Shown piece after piece: positions 51,939 through 61,300 of a DNA stretch of 64,000 nt. A model generated the notes under the pieces. That model made no database searches. It was given only the letters and a program-made list of their open reading frames with translations, and had not been told where the DNA came from. Position numbers and translations under genes: made by a program. Numbering within the stretch: position 1 is the first letter of the stretch; each line of letters starts with the position of its first letter. Source of the stretch: Actinoallomurus sp963823735 (GTDB lineage Bacteria > Actinomycetota > Actinomycetes > Streptosporangiales > Streptosporangiaceae); assembly GCA_963823735.1 (NCBI GenBank), contig CAWGMO010000002.1:1736001-1800000 (forward strand). The letters run 5' to 3'.

Positions 51939-52421
51939 ATGAAGACCATCCACCTGGAGACCGACCTGCCCACCGGCGCCGACCGGGTCTGGGACGCGAT
52001 GCGGTACCCGGGCTCGTTCCTCTACGTCACCAAAGGCCTGTTCGGCTTCCCCGCCCTGACCGGCCGGACCTCCGGCTTCCGGCAGGGCGACCACGGGAGC
52101 GGCCGGATCACGCTCTTCCACGTCATCCCGCTGTGGCGGCACACGATGCGCCTGGTCGAGGTCGACGACGCGACCCGTACGATGCGCTCGAACGAGCACG
52201 GCGGGACGCTACGGACGTGGAACCACACGCTCCACGCCGAGCCGCTCGGCCCGGACCGCTGCCGCTACAGCGACACCGTCGAGATCGACGCCGGCCCGTT
52301 CACCGGAGTCACGATCTTCACCGCGCGCCTGATCTTCCGCTACCGGCAGCGCCGCTGGCACAGGCTCACGCGCAAGCACCTCATGGCCACCGGCCCCCGG
52401 TACGCGGACGGCGGCCGATGA
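51939..52421 (+). CDS. SRPBCC-fold small-molecule-binding protein
   Basis: A 160-residue polyketide cyclase/START-like protein. 'MKTIHLETDLPTGADRVWDA' is the typical first strand and helix, 'RHTMRLVEVDDATRTMRSNE' the central strands, and a final basic helix 'RYRQRRWHRLTRKHL' closes the cavity. Function depends on the ligand, which is unknown. Paired with the divergent TetR regulator. Confidence 0.82.
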   Translation: MKTIHLETDLPTGADRVWDAMRYPGSFLYVTKGLFGFPALTGRTSGFRQGDHGSGRITLFHVIPLWRHTMRLVEVDDATRTMRSNEHGGTLRTWNHTLHAEPLGPDRCRYSDTVEIDAGPFTGVTIFTARLIFRYRQRRWHRLTRKHLMATGPRYADGGR

Positions 52422-52516
52422 GGACGACCCGCAGCTCAGAGTGTCGGTGTCTCCCCGCATACTGAACGGAGCGGAACCTCATCGGGTCCCGCCGACCTGT
52501 GAGGGGATGAGCTGAG

Positions 52517-53575
52517 ATGGATCTCCCGGTGAACCCACCGCTCGGCCCGATGCTGGCCAAGGCGGTCAAGGAGCTGCCGCGCGGAGATCTGCTCTATGAG
52601 CCCAAGTGGGACGGCTTCCGCGCGATCGTCTTCCGCGACGGCGACGAGGTGGCGATCCACGGGCGCAACGGCAAGCCGCTCGGACGCTACTTCCCCGAGC
52701 TGGTCGAGGGTTTCGCGCGCGAGCTGCCCGAGCGGTGCGTGCTCGACGGGGAGATCATCCTGCGCGACGGGCAGACGCTCGACTTCGAGGCGCTCCAGCA
52801 GCGCATCCACCCGGCCGCCTCACGGATCAAGCTGCTGGCCGAGCGGACGCCCGCGGCGTTCGTGGCCTTCGACCTGCTCGCGCTCGGCGACGAGTCGCTG
52901 ATGGACAGGCCCTTCGGCGAGCGCCGCGCCAAGCTCACCGAGGCGCTCGCGGACGCCAGGACACCCGTCCACGTCACGCCCGCCACCGACGCGTACGACA
53001 CAGGGCTGAAGTGGTTCTCCGAGTTCGAGGGCGCCGGGCTGGACGGCGTGATGGCCAAGCCCCTCGGCGGGGCGTACGAACCCGACAAACGCGCGATGTT
53101 CAAGGTCAAGCCGGAGCGCACCGCCGACTGCGTGGTGGCGGGTTTCCGCTGGCACAAGTCCGGCCCGATCGTCGGGTCGCTGCTCCTCGGCCTCTACGCC
53201 GGCGACCGGCTCCAGCACGTCGGCGTCTCGGCCTCCTTCCCGATGAAGCGCCGCGAGGAGCTCGTGGCCGAGCTGGAGCCGTACCGGATGACCGACCTGT
53301 CCGGGCACCCCTGGGCCTCCTGGGCACAGCAGGGCGACACGCCCACCGACCGGATGCCGGGCGCGGTGAGCCGGTGGAACGCCAAGAAGGACCTGTCGTG
53401 GGTGGCCCTGCGGCCGGAGCTGGTCTGCGAGGTCGCCTACGACCAGATGGAGGGCACGCGGCTGCGCCACACGGCGAGGTTCCGCCGCTGGCGCCCCGAC
53501 CGCACCCCCGAGTCGTGCGGGTACGACCAGCTGGAGGTGCCGGTGGCCTACGACCTCGACGACATCCTCGGCTGA
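52517..53575 (+). CDS. ligC: ATP-dependent DNA ligase, LigC type
   Basis: A 352-residue ligase. The adenylation motif 'EPKWDGFR' gives the nucleophile K30. Motif III is 'AFVAFDLLAL', motif IV 'GLDGVMAKPLG', and motif V 'AMFKVKPERTADCVV'. The OB-fold spans about 215-330. The length and absence of polymerase and phosphoesterase domains indicate LigC rather than LigD. In mycobacteria LigC works with a Prim-Pol in repair of gapped DNA. A LigD-type polymerase lies 0.8 kb away on the other strand, supporting the same role. GAGGGGATGAG precedes the ATG. Confidence 0.92.
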   Translation: MDLPVNPPLGPMLAKAVKELPRGDLLYEPKWDGFRAIVFRDGDEVAIHGRNGKPLGRYFPELVEGFARELPERCVLDGEIILRDGQTLDFEALQQRIHPAASRIKLLAERTPAAFVAFDLLALGDESLMDRPFGERRAKLTEALADARTPVHVTPATDAYDTGLKWFSEFEGAGLDGVMAKPLGGAYEPDKRAMFKVKPERTADCVVAGFRWHKSGPIVGSLLLGLYAGDRLQHVGVSASFPMKRREELVAELEPYRMTDLSGHPWASWAQQGDTPTDRMPGAVSRWNAKKDLSWVALRPELVCEVAYDQMEGTRLRHTARFRRWRPDRTPESCGYDQLEVPVAYDLDDILG

Positions 53576-53772
53576 GGCACCCGTAGGCCCTCCGGGTCGG
53601 TTCGCACGCCCGGCCGACGTCGTCGGCGGGCCGCGCGGACTAGGGGGTGTGCGGTCGATCTTGGCCGTCGCGAGCGGCCGCCCAGGGGGCGGCTCGCAAG
53701 GCGGAGGAGAGAGGCAGCCTGGTGTTGGCTGCCGACCGACGACAACGCGGCGAGCCGTTCCCCGGGCACCCC

Positions 53773-54279
53773 TTAGAGGTAGCCGAAGAAGCGATCGCAC
53801 CAGCTCGGCTGCCAGTCCGGTCCGCGGTCGAACCGCGGATGCCGGCTCGGCCCGTCGTAGCGGCGGTTCAAGAGCTCTTCGGGCACGGCGACGAGTCCCG
53901 CGTCGTGTACGACGCGTCGCACCGTGGCCAGATCTCCGCCGTCCAGATCGCCGAGCGCCCGCGCCTCGTCCAGGCCAAGGTAGGCACCGGGGTTTTCCGC
54001 GGTCACCAGCGCCAGTGGCTGGAACTTGCTCAGGCACACGATGATCCGCGTCCCGCACACGGTCGCGGACGCGGGGACCTCGACACGGCCGTACTCGCTG
54101 GTGTCCTCGTTGTCCCCCTCCGCCGGGCAGCGGGTGCCGAAAGCGCTCTCCAGGCCGGACGCGAGCCGTCTCAAGGAGGCAGTGGCCTTGCGCTTGCTGT
54201 AGTCCGAGGGCCACTCCAGCCACCCGGGAGCATCCAGCCGGCGCAGCAACGCCATGAGGTCCGATTCATCCGTCGTCAC
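53773..54279 (-). CDS. Unassigned soluble protein
   Basis: A 168-residue acidic protein, GTG start, with no signal or membrane segment. 'DAPGWLEWPSDYSKRKATAS', 'ATVCGTRIIVCLSKFQPLAL' and 'RRVVHDAGLVAVPEELLNRR' suggest an alpha/beta fold of the kind seen in immunity or SMI1-like proteins, but I cannot assign it. A terminal 'DWQPSWCDRFFGYL' is aromatic-rich. It lies between the ligase and polymerase genes, on the polymerase strand, 75 bp after that gene. Confidence 0.6.
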   Translation of the reverse strand: MTTDESDLMALLRRLDAPGWLEWPSDYSKRKATASLRRLASGLESAFGTRCPAEGDNEDTSEYGRVEVPASATVCGTRIIVCLSKFQPLALVTAENPGAYLGLDEARALGDLDGGDLATVRRVVHDAGLVAVPEELLNRRYDGPSRHPRFDRGPDWQPSWCDRFFGYL

Positions 54280-54353
54280 CGGCTCAGCCTGGCACCGTCG
54301 AGGAGCCCGCGACAGCCGGGCGCCCGGCCGCGGACGCCCCCTTCCAGCGGTCG

Positions 54354-55407
54354 TCAGGCGTCCTTGCGCGCCTTGCTGGGCTGCACGCGCTTGGGCTCGC
54401 CGTCCATCTTCGGGTAGTTCGGCGGGTACGGCATGTCGCCCAGGCCGCGATCGCGCTCGTCGCGGTCGGCCCACTCCAGCAGCGGCTCCAGCGAGAACGC
54501 CTGGTCGTCGATGCTCGCGTGCGGGTCGCCGAGCTCGGCGAAGCGCGCCGGCATGGTGGCGATGGTGAAGTCGTCGGTCTCGACGCCGGGCAGCTCGTCC
54601 CACGTGACGGGCGCCGACACCGGCGCGTGCGCCTTCGGGCGGACGCTGTAGGCCGAGGCGATCGTACGGTCGCGGGCGTTCTGGTTGAAGTCGATGAAGA
54701 CCTTCTCCCCGCGCTCCTCCTTCCACCAGTTGGTGGTGACGAGGTCGGGCATCCGCCGCTCGATCTCGCGGGCGAACGCCAGCGCGGAGCGGCGCACCTC
54801 GGTGAAGCTCCAGCGCGGCTCGATGCGCACGTAGATGTGCACGCCGCGGTTGCCGGAGGTCTTGGGGAAGCCGGTCCAGCCGAGCTCGGCGAGGATCTCC
54901 CGCACGGCCTCCAGCGCGATCTTCTTCGCGTCGGCGAAGCCGGTGCCGGGCTGCGGGTCGATGTCGATGCGCAGCTCGTCGGGATGGTCGACGTCGTCGC
55001 GAGCGCACCGGCCACGGGTGGAAGGTCACCGTGCCGAGGTTGGCGGCCCAGATCACGGCGGCCAGGTCGTCCGGGCACAGCTCGTCGGCGACACGGCCGC
55101 TGGGGAAGGCGATACGGGCGGTCGGGATCCAGTCGGGCGCGGTCTTCGGGACGCGCTTCTGGAAGAAGGCGTCGCCCTTGTTGTCCATGCGGGTGGACAG
55201 CTTCGCGCCCTCGAACACGCCACCGGGCCAGCGCTCCAGCGTCGTCGGCCGGTGGTGGAGGGCACGGAGGATCCCGTCGCCGACCGCGAGGTAGTAGTTG
55301 ACCAGGTCGAGCTTGGTCTCTTCACGAGCCGGGAAGTAGATCTTCTCCGGGTTGGTGACCTTGACGAGCCGGTCGCCGACCTGGATCTCCACGAAAGGGG
55401 ACGCCAT
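54354..55407 (-). CDS. LigD-type polymerase/primase (Prim-Pol), frameshifted as read
   Basis: The first 125 residues read in one frame: 'ASPFVEIQVGDRLVKVTNPE', 'YYLAVGDGILRALHHRPTTL' and 'LAAVIWAANLGTVTFHPWPV'. The catalytic D-x-D segment ('ELRIDIDPQPGTGFADAKKI') and the rest ('TSGNRGVHIYVRIEPRW', 'VFIDFNQNARDRTIASAYSV') lie one frame over, to the TGA. An extra base near 55005, in TCGCGAC, accounts for this; removing it gives a normal polymerase of about 350 residues. Family members add ribonucleotides or deoxynucleotides at DNA breaks and gaps. No Ku gene is nearby. It is probably functionally linked to the adjacent LigC. Confidence 0.83.
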
Positions 55408-55519
55408 GGAACGCAACCTACCCCTCGCCACCGACAGGGTCACCTGGCCGGCAACAGGCGCCTCACCTGCGACGTCTCTCCCAGGAATGGCCGGGTACCC
55501 GTTGTCCGTTGAACCCTGC

Positions 55520-55921
55520 ATGACAGCGATTCGCAAGACCGACGATGAGTGGAAGGTCCAGCTCTCACCGGAGGAGTTCCGGGTGCTGCGCCAGGCCGGT
55601 ACCGAGGCTCCGTGGAGCGGGGAGTACGTCTCCACCAAGACGCCCGGCGTGTACAACTGCCGCGCGTGCGGCACCGAGCTGTTCCGCTCGGACGCCAAGT
55701 TCGACTCGCACTGCGGGTGGCCGAGCTTCTACCAGCCGACGGAGTCGGACGCGGTGACCCTCCTGAAGGACAACTCCCTCGGCATGACGCGCATCGAGGT
55801 CAGGTGCGCGAACTGCGACTCCCACCTGGGCCACGTCTTCGAGGGCGAGGGCTACCCCACGCCGACGGACCAGAGGTACTGCATCAACAGCGTCTCGATG
55901 ACCCTCGCTCCGTCCGAGTGA
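55520..55921 (+). CDS. msrB: Peptide methionine-(R)-S-oxide reductase
   Basis: A 133-residue MsrB. Zinc-binding cysteines are C47/C50 ('CRAC') and C96/C99 ('CANC'). The catalytic Cys is C121 in 'RYCINSVS'. 'FDSHCGWPSFYQP' and 'SHLGHVFEGEG' are family signatures. It reduces the R-epimer of oxidised methionine with thioredoxin. The ATG precedes 'TAIRKTDDEWKVQLSPEEF'. It is convergent with the secreted protein gene downstream, with three bases between the stops. Confidence 0.95.
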   Translation: MTAIRKTDDEWKVQLSPEEFRVLRQAGTEAPWSGEYVSTKTPGVYNCRACGTELFRSDAKFDSHCGWPSFYQPTESDAVTLLKDNSLGMTRIEVRCANCDSHLGHVFEGEGYPTPTDQRYCINSVSMTLAPSE

Positions 55922-55924
55922 GGG

Positions 55925-56461
55925 TCACGGCACGTCGTTGAGGCGGCAGCCGTCCCCGGTGCCCATCTTGTTGGCCAGCACCGGGTAGCCGTCCAGTTCG
56001 CGGGCGTGCACGAAAACCATCGGAACCCGGCCGCCGGCGGCGAGGTAGGCCGCCGCGGTCCGGCACAGGGCGACCGCCGCCTTGGAGTCGGCCTGTGAGC
56101 CGGGCAGGTCGGTGTAGACGCGGAGCATCGGCCCGGTCCAGACGATCTCGCTGACGTGGCCGGCGTTCGCGGCGTCCTTCGCGCGGAGGTACGCCAGCGC
56201 CGTCACGTCGCCCCGGCCCTTCTCCGCGGGCACCGCCGGGACCGCGACCGGTGGCTCCTGGTACGACGGAACGGTGATGACCGCCGCGCGCGGCGCGCGG
56301 CGCGGGCCGGCCGCGAGGAGCCCGGCGACCGGGACGAGACCGAGGACGACCGCGCCGCCGAGCGCGACCTGCGCCCGGCGGGAGGCGGCGAGCGCCGCCG
56401 GCAGCCGTGACACGCGGCGTACGCGAGCGTGCCTGCCCCGAAGGCGTCCGGCTCGTAACAT
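55925..56461 (-). CDS. Membrane-anchored protein of unknown function
   Basis: A 178-residue protein with a long basic N-terminus (many Arg), one membrane helix 'VALGGAVVLGLVPVAGLLA' (about residues 32-50) and an outer domain. The outer domain contains 'VWTGPMLRVYTDLPGSQADS' and two Cys ('VALCRTA', 'GDGCRLN') that could pair. The pattern suggests a lipoprotein-like or secreted sensor domain, but I cannot name it. A GGGGGAG site precedes the ATG. It lies downstream of hemQ on the same strand. Confidence 0.65.
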   Translation of the reverse strand: MLRAGRLRGRHARVRRVSRLPAALAASRRAQVALGGAVVLGLVPVAGLLAAGPRRAPRAAVITVPSYQEPPVAVPAVPAEKGRGDVTALAYLRAKDAANAGHVSEIVWTGPMLRVYTDLPGSQADSKAAVALCRTAAAYLAAGGRVPMVFVHARELDGYPVLANKMGTGDGCRLNDVP

Positions 56462-56579
56462 GCTCCCCCGTTCCCGATCCAGGTCAGGGGGCGGACGCCT
56501 CCCCTCCCGTACGGGATCCTCCTCCGTGCGGCCGGGCCGCGCGTGGTGGATGGGCGAGACTTGACCCGGCGTTGGCCGG

Positions 56580-57286
56580 TCAGGGCAGGACGGCGACCAG
56601 CTCCGCGACCGGCTTGCGGGACCCTGTGTAGAAGGGCACCTCCTCGCGCACGTGCCGCCGCGCGGCTCGGAGCCGCGCAGGTGGCGCATCAGGTCGACGA
56701 TCCGGTGCAGCTCGTCGCCCTCGAAGGCGAGGATCCACTCGTAGTCGCCGAGCGCGAACGAGGACACGGTGTTGGCCCGCACGTCGGGGTAGCCGCGCGC
56801 CATCTTGCCGTGCTCGGCGAGCATCGCGCGGCGCTCCTCGTCCGGCAGGAGGTACCAGTCGTAGGAGCGGACGAAGGGGTAGACGCAGATGTAGGCGCGT
56901 GCCTCCTCGTCGGCCAGGAACGCCGGGATGTGGCTCTTGTTGAACTCCGCGGGCCGGTGCAGCGCCATGACCGACCAGACCGGCTCGGAGGCGCGGCCCA
57001 GCGTCGTACGGCGGAACCGGCTGTAGACCTCCTGGAGGTCGTCGGAGTTCGACGCGTGCCACCAGAACATGTAGTCGGCGTCGGCGCGCAGGCCCGCGAC
57101 GTCGTACACGCCACGGGTCGTGACGTCCTTGGCGGCCATCTGGTCGAGGAGGTCCTCGACCTCGCGGGCGACCGCGTCCCGATCGGCGTCGGCGAGGCTT
57201 CGGACCCGGAACACCGACCACATGGTGTACCGGATGACCTGGTTCAGCTCGCGTGCCTTCGGTTTGTCCGTCGCTGCGCCACTCAC
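56580..57286 (-). CDS. hemQ: Coproheme decarboxylase HemQ, frameshifted near the 3' end
   Basis: A chlorite dismutase-family protein of about 235 residues. 'RELNQVIRYTMWSVFRV' opens it. 'DYMFWWHASNSDDLQEVYSR', 'ARAYICVYPFVRSYDWYLLP' and 'DYEWILAFEGDELHRIVDLM' are its main conserved strands. After 'RHLRGSEPR' the frame must change: two extra bases in a CGCG run near 56670 move the normal ending ('RHVREEVPFYTGSRK') into another frame, which ends in TGA. HemQ makes protohaem from coproheme, the last step of the Gram-positive pathway. The GTG follows GGGGAG. It lies 20 bp after hemG and is surely co-transcribed with it. Confidence 0.88.
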
Positions 57287-57306
57287 GGCACTACTCCCCT
57301 TCTCGA

Positions 57307-58759
57307 TCACTGTGAGGCGTGGTTCCGCTCGCCTCGGTTCGATTCTCCCCGACCCTGCGCGGGGTCCATCACGCGGGCCACCGCGGCGCGTGCCGTGCCG
57401 ATGCACGCCGGGATCCCGACGCCGTCGTAGGCGGCGCCGCAGACCGCGAGGCCGGGCTGCCCGGCGACGGCGGCGCGTGACGCGCGCGACGCGTGCGAGG
57501 TGGCCGACCGTGTACTGCGGGAGCGCGCCGCCCCACCGGGTGACCCGCGAGTCGACGGGAAGCTCTATCACGCCGACCGTACGGGCCAGCTCGGTCATCG
57601 CCATGGCCTTCAGCTCGTCGTCGGGGCGCTGGAGCGCGCTCTCGTCGCCGAACCGGCCGATCGAGCAGCGTACGACGACCAGCCCGGGCGCGCCGTCGAC
57701 GAGGTGGGGCCACTTGGTGGTGCTGAACGTCACGGCCTTGACCGTGCCGGACTCGACGGCGGGCACCAGGTAGCCGCTGCGCGTGGGGCGCGCGGGCAGC
57801 GCGGTGCCGGAGTAGGCGAGGGTGACGATCGCCATGCTGGCGTAGTCGATGCCGGCGAGCTCGGTGGCGGCCACGGGCACGGTGTCCTTCAGGAGCCGCC
57901 GCGCCGGGCTCGCGGGCACGGCGAGGATCACCGCGTCGGCGTCGAGGGCCTCCGGGGCGCGGGCGGGGCCGAGCGTGAGCCGCCAGCCCCGCGGCGTACG
58001 CGCCAGCTCGCGGACCATCGTCTCGGTGCGGACCGTCACGCCCAGGTCGGCGAGGCGCGCGGCGAGCGCGTGCGGGAGCGTGCCGAGGCCCTCGGTGAGG
58101 GTGGCGAACACCGGCCCGGCGTCGGTCGGGGCGGCCTCGCGTACGGCGCGGGCCGCGTTGACCAGGGACCGCCTGCTGCGCGACGCGGAGGCCAGGCCGG
58201 CCATGGTCGCCTCGAAGGACAGGTCTTCGGTGCGCCCGGCGTACACGCCGCCCAGGAGCGGCTCGACCAGGCGCTGCACGACCTCCGGGCCGACCCGCGC
58301 GCCGATGAACGCGCCGACCGAGACGTCGTCGCCGCGCGGGGTGGCGGGCAGCACCAGGTCGAGCGGCACCCGTGCGAGGCCGGCGGCGGACAGCACGCCC
58401 GAGCGCGCCAGCGAGGTGAGATCGGCGGGCACGCCCATGATGTGCCCGGTCGGCATGTCGTGGAGCGCGCCGCGGCTCCAGATCGCCGCCGACGTCGTGC
58501 CGGGGAAGGCCAGCCGGTCGGCGAGGCCGAGCTCGCGTACGAGCTCCAGGCCCTCCGGGCGGCGCGCGAGCATGGCCTCGGCGCCCGCGTCGACCGGCAG
58601 GCCGGCGACGTCGCTGACCGTAAGCTTGCCGCCGAGGTCGGCGCCGCCCTCCAGGAGGGTGACGGAGGCTCCGCGCTCGGCCGCGAGGTAGGCCGCGGTC
58701 AGGCCGGCGATGCCGCCGCCGACGACGGCGACACTGGCAGGGGTCGGCATTCGGCTCAT
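57307..58759 (-). CDS. hemG: Coproporphyrinogen III oxidase (HemG/HemY, CgoX type), frameshifted near the 3' end
   Basis: A flavoprotein of about 483 residues after correction. The dinucleotide-binding motif is 'VAVVGGGIAGLTAAYLAAER', followed by 'PVDAGAEAMLARRPEGLELV'. 'QRLVEPLLGGVYAGRTEDLS' is the typical central motif. Near 57478, after 'YTVGHLARVARV', one extra base shifts the frame; removing it gives the normal ending 'GLAVCGAAYDGVGIPACIGT' and TGA. The enzyme oxidises coproporphyrinogen III to coproporphyrin III at the membrane. The ATG was chosen behind a GGAGAC site. hemQ follows, which matches the pathway order. Confidence 0.88.
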
Positions 58760-58891
58760 GTCTCCAGACGGTGTTTTCGGACGTCCCAGGCGCCACATCG
58801 GGGCACGCGCCGTGACACGGCGCGTCGTCATCGTGACGTGATCGCGACGGCCCTCGGCGAACGGCGGCTCACGAAGCGGCGTCCCAATCAT

Positions 58892-59786
58892 ATGAGGGCA
58901 TTCCTGATCGCACTGAGCGCCGCGCTTCTCCTGGCAGGCTGCGGCGGCGGCAGCAGCAGCGGCGCCGGCCGCTCGTCGTCGCGCGGCGACGCCGTGGCAC
59001 CGGAACCGGCGCGTACGAGCCAGTCCGGCCGGTCCGCGGGACGACTCGGCCGGTAAGGCGGCCGAGCCGGTCCGCCTGGCATCTCCGCAGGCCATCGTCT
59101 ACACCGCGAACCTCACGGTACGTTCCGGGGACGTGGACGGCGCCGCGGCGCGTGCCAAGCAGATCGTCGTCGCGGCGGGCGGCTACGTCGGCGACGAGAC
59201 CTCCGACGACGTCGACGGCGCCCATCCATCCTCCGACATCACCTTCAAGATCCCGGCGGCGAAGTACCAGGTGACTCTGGACCAGCTCGGCTCGCCGAGG
59301 ATCGGCACGCGGACCTCCGTCCACCAGCAGGCCGAGGACGTCACACAGGAGGTCGCGGACGTCGACAGCCGCGTGAAGTCGGCCGACGCCACGCTCGCCT
59401 CCTTCCGCAAGCTCCTCGCCAAGGCGAACAGCGTCAGCGAGGTCATCAGCGTCGAGCAGGAGATCTCCGGGCGCGAGGCGGACCTGGAGTCGCTCCAGGC
59501 ACGGCAGAAGTCGCTCGCCGCGCAGACCTCGTACGCGACCGTGACCCTGCGGCTGGAGGGCACCGCGGCGCGGACCCCGAGCCATCACCGGAAGGCGACC
59601 GGCTTCGGGCACGGCATGGCGTCCGGCTGGGACGCGTTCACGGCGCTCGTGGGCGGCGTGTTCCTGGTCGTCGGCTGGCTGCTGCCGTTCCTGGGGCTGG
59701 CGCTGCTCGTGGGGCTGCCCGCGCTGTGGGCCTGGCGGCGCAGGCGCGCCCCGGCGGCCGGGACGGGAGAGCCCGATGCGACCTGA
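58892..59786 (+). CDS. DUF4349 lipoprotein, frameshifted as read
   Basis: The start 'MRAFLIALSAALLLAGCGGG' is a lipoprotein signal with lipobox L-A-G-C, lipid-anchored at C17. After a Ser/Gly/Arg linker the frame closes early unless one G of GCGGG (59036-59040) is dropped. The corrected frame gives 'PQAIVYTANLTVRSGDVDGA', the standard DUF4349 opening, then a coiled-coil segment ('SAKATLASFRKLL'-like, through 'VISVEQEISGREADLESLQA') and one C-terminal membrane helix ('GVFLVVGWLLPFLGLALLVG'), 297 residues in all. Function of the family is unknown. It is convergent with hemE, four bases apart. Confidence 0.8.
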
Positions 59787-59790
59787 GCGC

Positions 59791-60873
59791 TCAGTGCCGG
59801 GCGGACTCCTCGTGGACGAAGTCGGTCAGGCGGGCCAGGACATCGGGGTCGGTGCCGGGGAGCACGCCGTGGCCGAGGTTGAAGACGTGACCCTCGGCCG
59901 TACGGCCCTGGGCGAGCACGGAACGGGTGCGCTCGGCCACGACCTTCCAGGGGGCGAGCAGGATCGCGGGGTCGAGGTTGCCCTGGAGCGCCTTGCCGGC
60001 CTCGACCCGGCGTACGGCGTCGTCGAGGGGGACCCGCCAGTCGACGCCGACCACGTCGGCGCCGGCCTCGCCCATCAGGCCGAGCAGCTCGCCGGTGCCC
60101 ACGCCGAAGTGGATCCGCGGCACGTCGTACGCCTCCAGCGCCTCGAAGATGCGGCTGCTGTACGGGAGGACGGACCGGCGGTAGTCGTGCGGGCTGACGC
60201 CGCCGACCCAGGAGTCGAAGATCTGGATGGCACGTGCGCCCGCCTCGACCTGGACCTTGAGGTAGGCGATGGCGATGTCCGCGAGGCGCCCGAGGAGCCG
60301 GGACCACAGCTCCGGTTCGCCGTACATCATGGCCTTGGTGCGGTCGTGGGTCTTGGAGGGCCCGCCCTCGATGAGGTAGGACGCGAGCGTGAAGGGCCCG
60401 CCCGCGAAGCCGATGAGCGGGATGCCGCCCAGCTCGCCGGTGAGCGCACCGACCGCCTCGGTGACGTAGGGGACGTCGTCGGGCACGAGCGGCCGCACGC
60501 GGTCCACGGCGGCGGCGTCGCGGATCGGGTCGGCGATCACCGGTCCGACGCCGGGCTTGATGTCGAGGTCGATGCCGATCGCCTTCAGCGGCACGACGAT
60601 GTCGCTGAAGAAGATCGCCGCGTCGACCGCGTAGCGGCGTACCGGCTGCATCGTGATCTCGACGATGAGGTCAGGGTTCGCGAGGGCTTCCATCATGGGG
60701 ATGCCGGCGCGCGCCTCCCGGTATTCGGGGAGTGAGCGGCCGGCCTGCCGCATGAACCACACCGGCGTGTGCGGGACCGGGCGCCGCCGGCAGGCGTCGA
60801 GGAAGGAGCTCTCCCGGCCGGCGCGCCGCGCTGCCGGCATGTTGCTGTCTTGCGTATTCAGGGCGTCAGGCAC
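59791..60873 (-). CDS. hemE: Uroporphyrinogen decarboxylase
   Basis: A 360-residue HemE. 'PVWFMRQAGRSLPEYREAR' is the first UROD signature. 'FFSDIVVPLKAIGIDLDIKP' includes the catalytic Asp region. 'GVDWRVPLDDAVRRV' and 'QGNLDPAILLAPW' are the C-terminal signatures. It decarboxylates uroporphyrinogen III to coproporphyrinogen III, the substrate of HemG. The GTG start lies upstream of 'PDALNTQDSNMPAAR'; an ATG eleven codons later is possible. It is in the same orientation as hemG and hemQ, but the DUF4349 gene on the other strand separates it, so it has its own promoter. Confidence 0.95.
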   Translation of the reverse strand: MPDALNTQDSNMPAARRAGRESSFLDACRRRPVPHTPVWFMRQAGRSLPEYREARAGIPMMEALANPDLIVEITMQPVRRYAVDAAIFFSDIVVPLKAIGIDLDIKPGVGPVIADPIRDAAAVDRVRPLVPDDVPYVTEAVGALTGELGGIPLIGFAGGPFTLASYLIEGGPSKTHDRTKAMMYGEPELWSRLLGRLADIAIAYLKVQVEAGARAIQIFDSWVGGVSPHDYRRSVLPYSSRIFEALEAYDVPRIHFGVGTGELLGLMGEAGADVVGVDWRVPLDDAVRRVEAGKALQGNLDPAILLAPWKVVAERTRSVLAQGRTAEGHVFNLGHGVLPGTDPDVLARLTDFVHEESARH

Positions 60874-61056
60874 CCCTGGATCGTCCCACGAAAGCCCCGG
60901 TGAGGTGCCGCGACCCCCCAACAGGGTGTGACCGCGCACGGCCACGTCCGTTATGAGAATCTTCGGGACACGCCGAGCGACGTCCCGCGATCGTGACCGG
61001 CCGCGTGCGAGCGTGTGAACGCTCCACCCCTGCCGAGTCGAGGGAGGTCACGACGG

Positions 61057-61233
61057 ATGGCCCTCACACGTCATTGCTCCGTCTGTGGCGGTGAACGCCG
61101 GTTCGAGCAGCCGCCGTGCGCCGACGGCCACGGCGCCGAGTGCCCCGAGTGGGCGTGCGTCGAGTGCGGTATGGCGATCCTGATAGGCGACGCCCCGGAG
61201 ATGCCGGTCATCGTGCGGTACCGAGCGGCCTGA
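61057..61233 (+). CDS. Small zinc-ribbon protein
   Basis: A 58-residue protein with two Cys pairs, 'CSVCGGERRF' and 'CVECGMAILIG', and extra Cys at 'PPCADGHGAEC'. This is a probable zinc ribbon. GGGAGG precedes the ATG. Similar short Cys-rich proteins sit upstream of DUF3000 genes in other actinobacteria as I recall. Function is unknown. Confidence 0.65.
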   Translation: MALTRHCSVCGGERRFEQPPCADGHGAECPEWACVECGMAILIGDAPEMPVIVRYRAA

Positions 61234-61300
61234 GTATCTGAACAATGCGTCCCATTCCCCCCGCCGAGGGCGTACGTCCGCTGGATCGGCAAAGGTCCGG

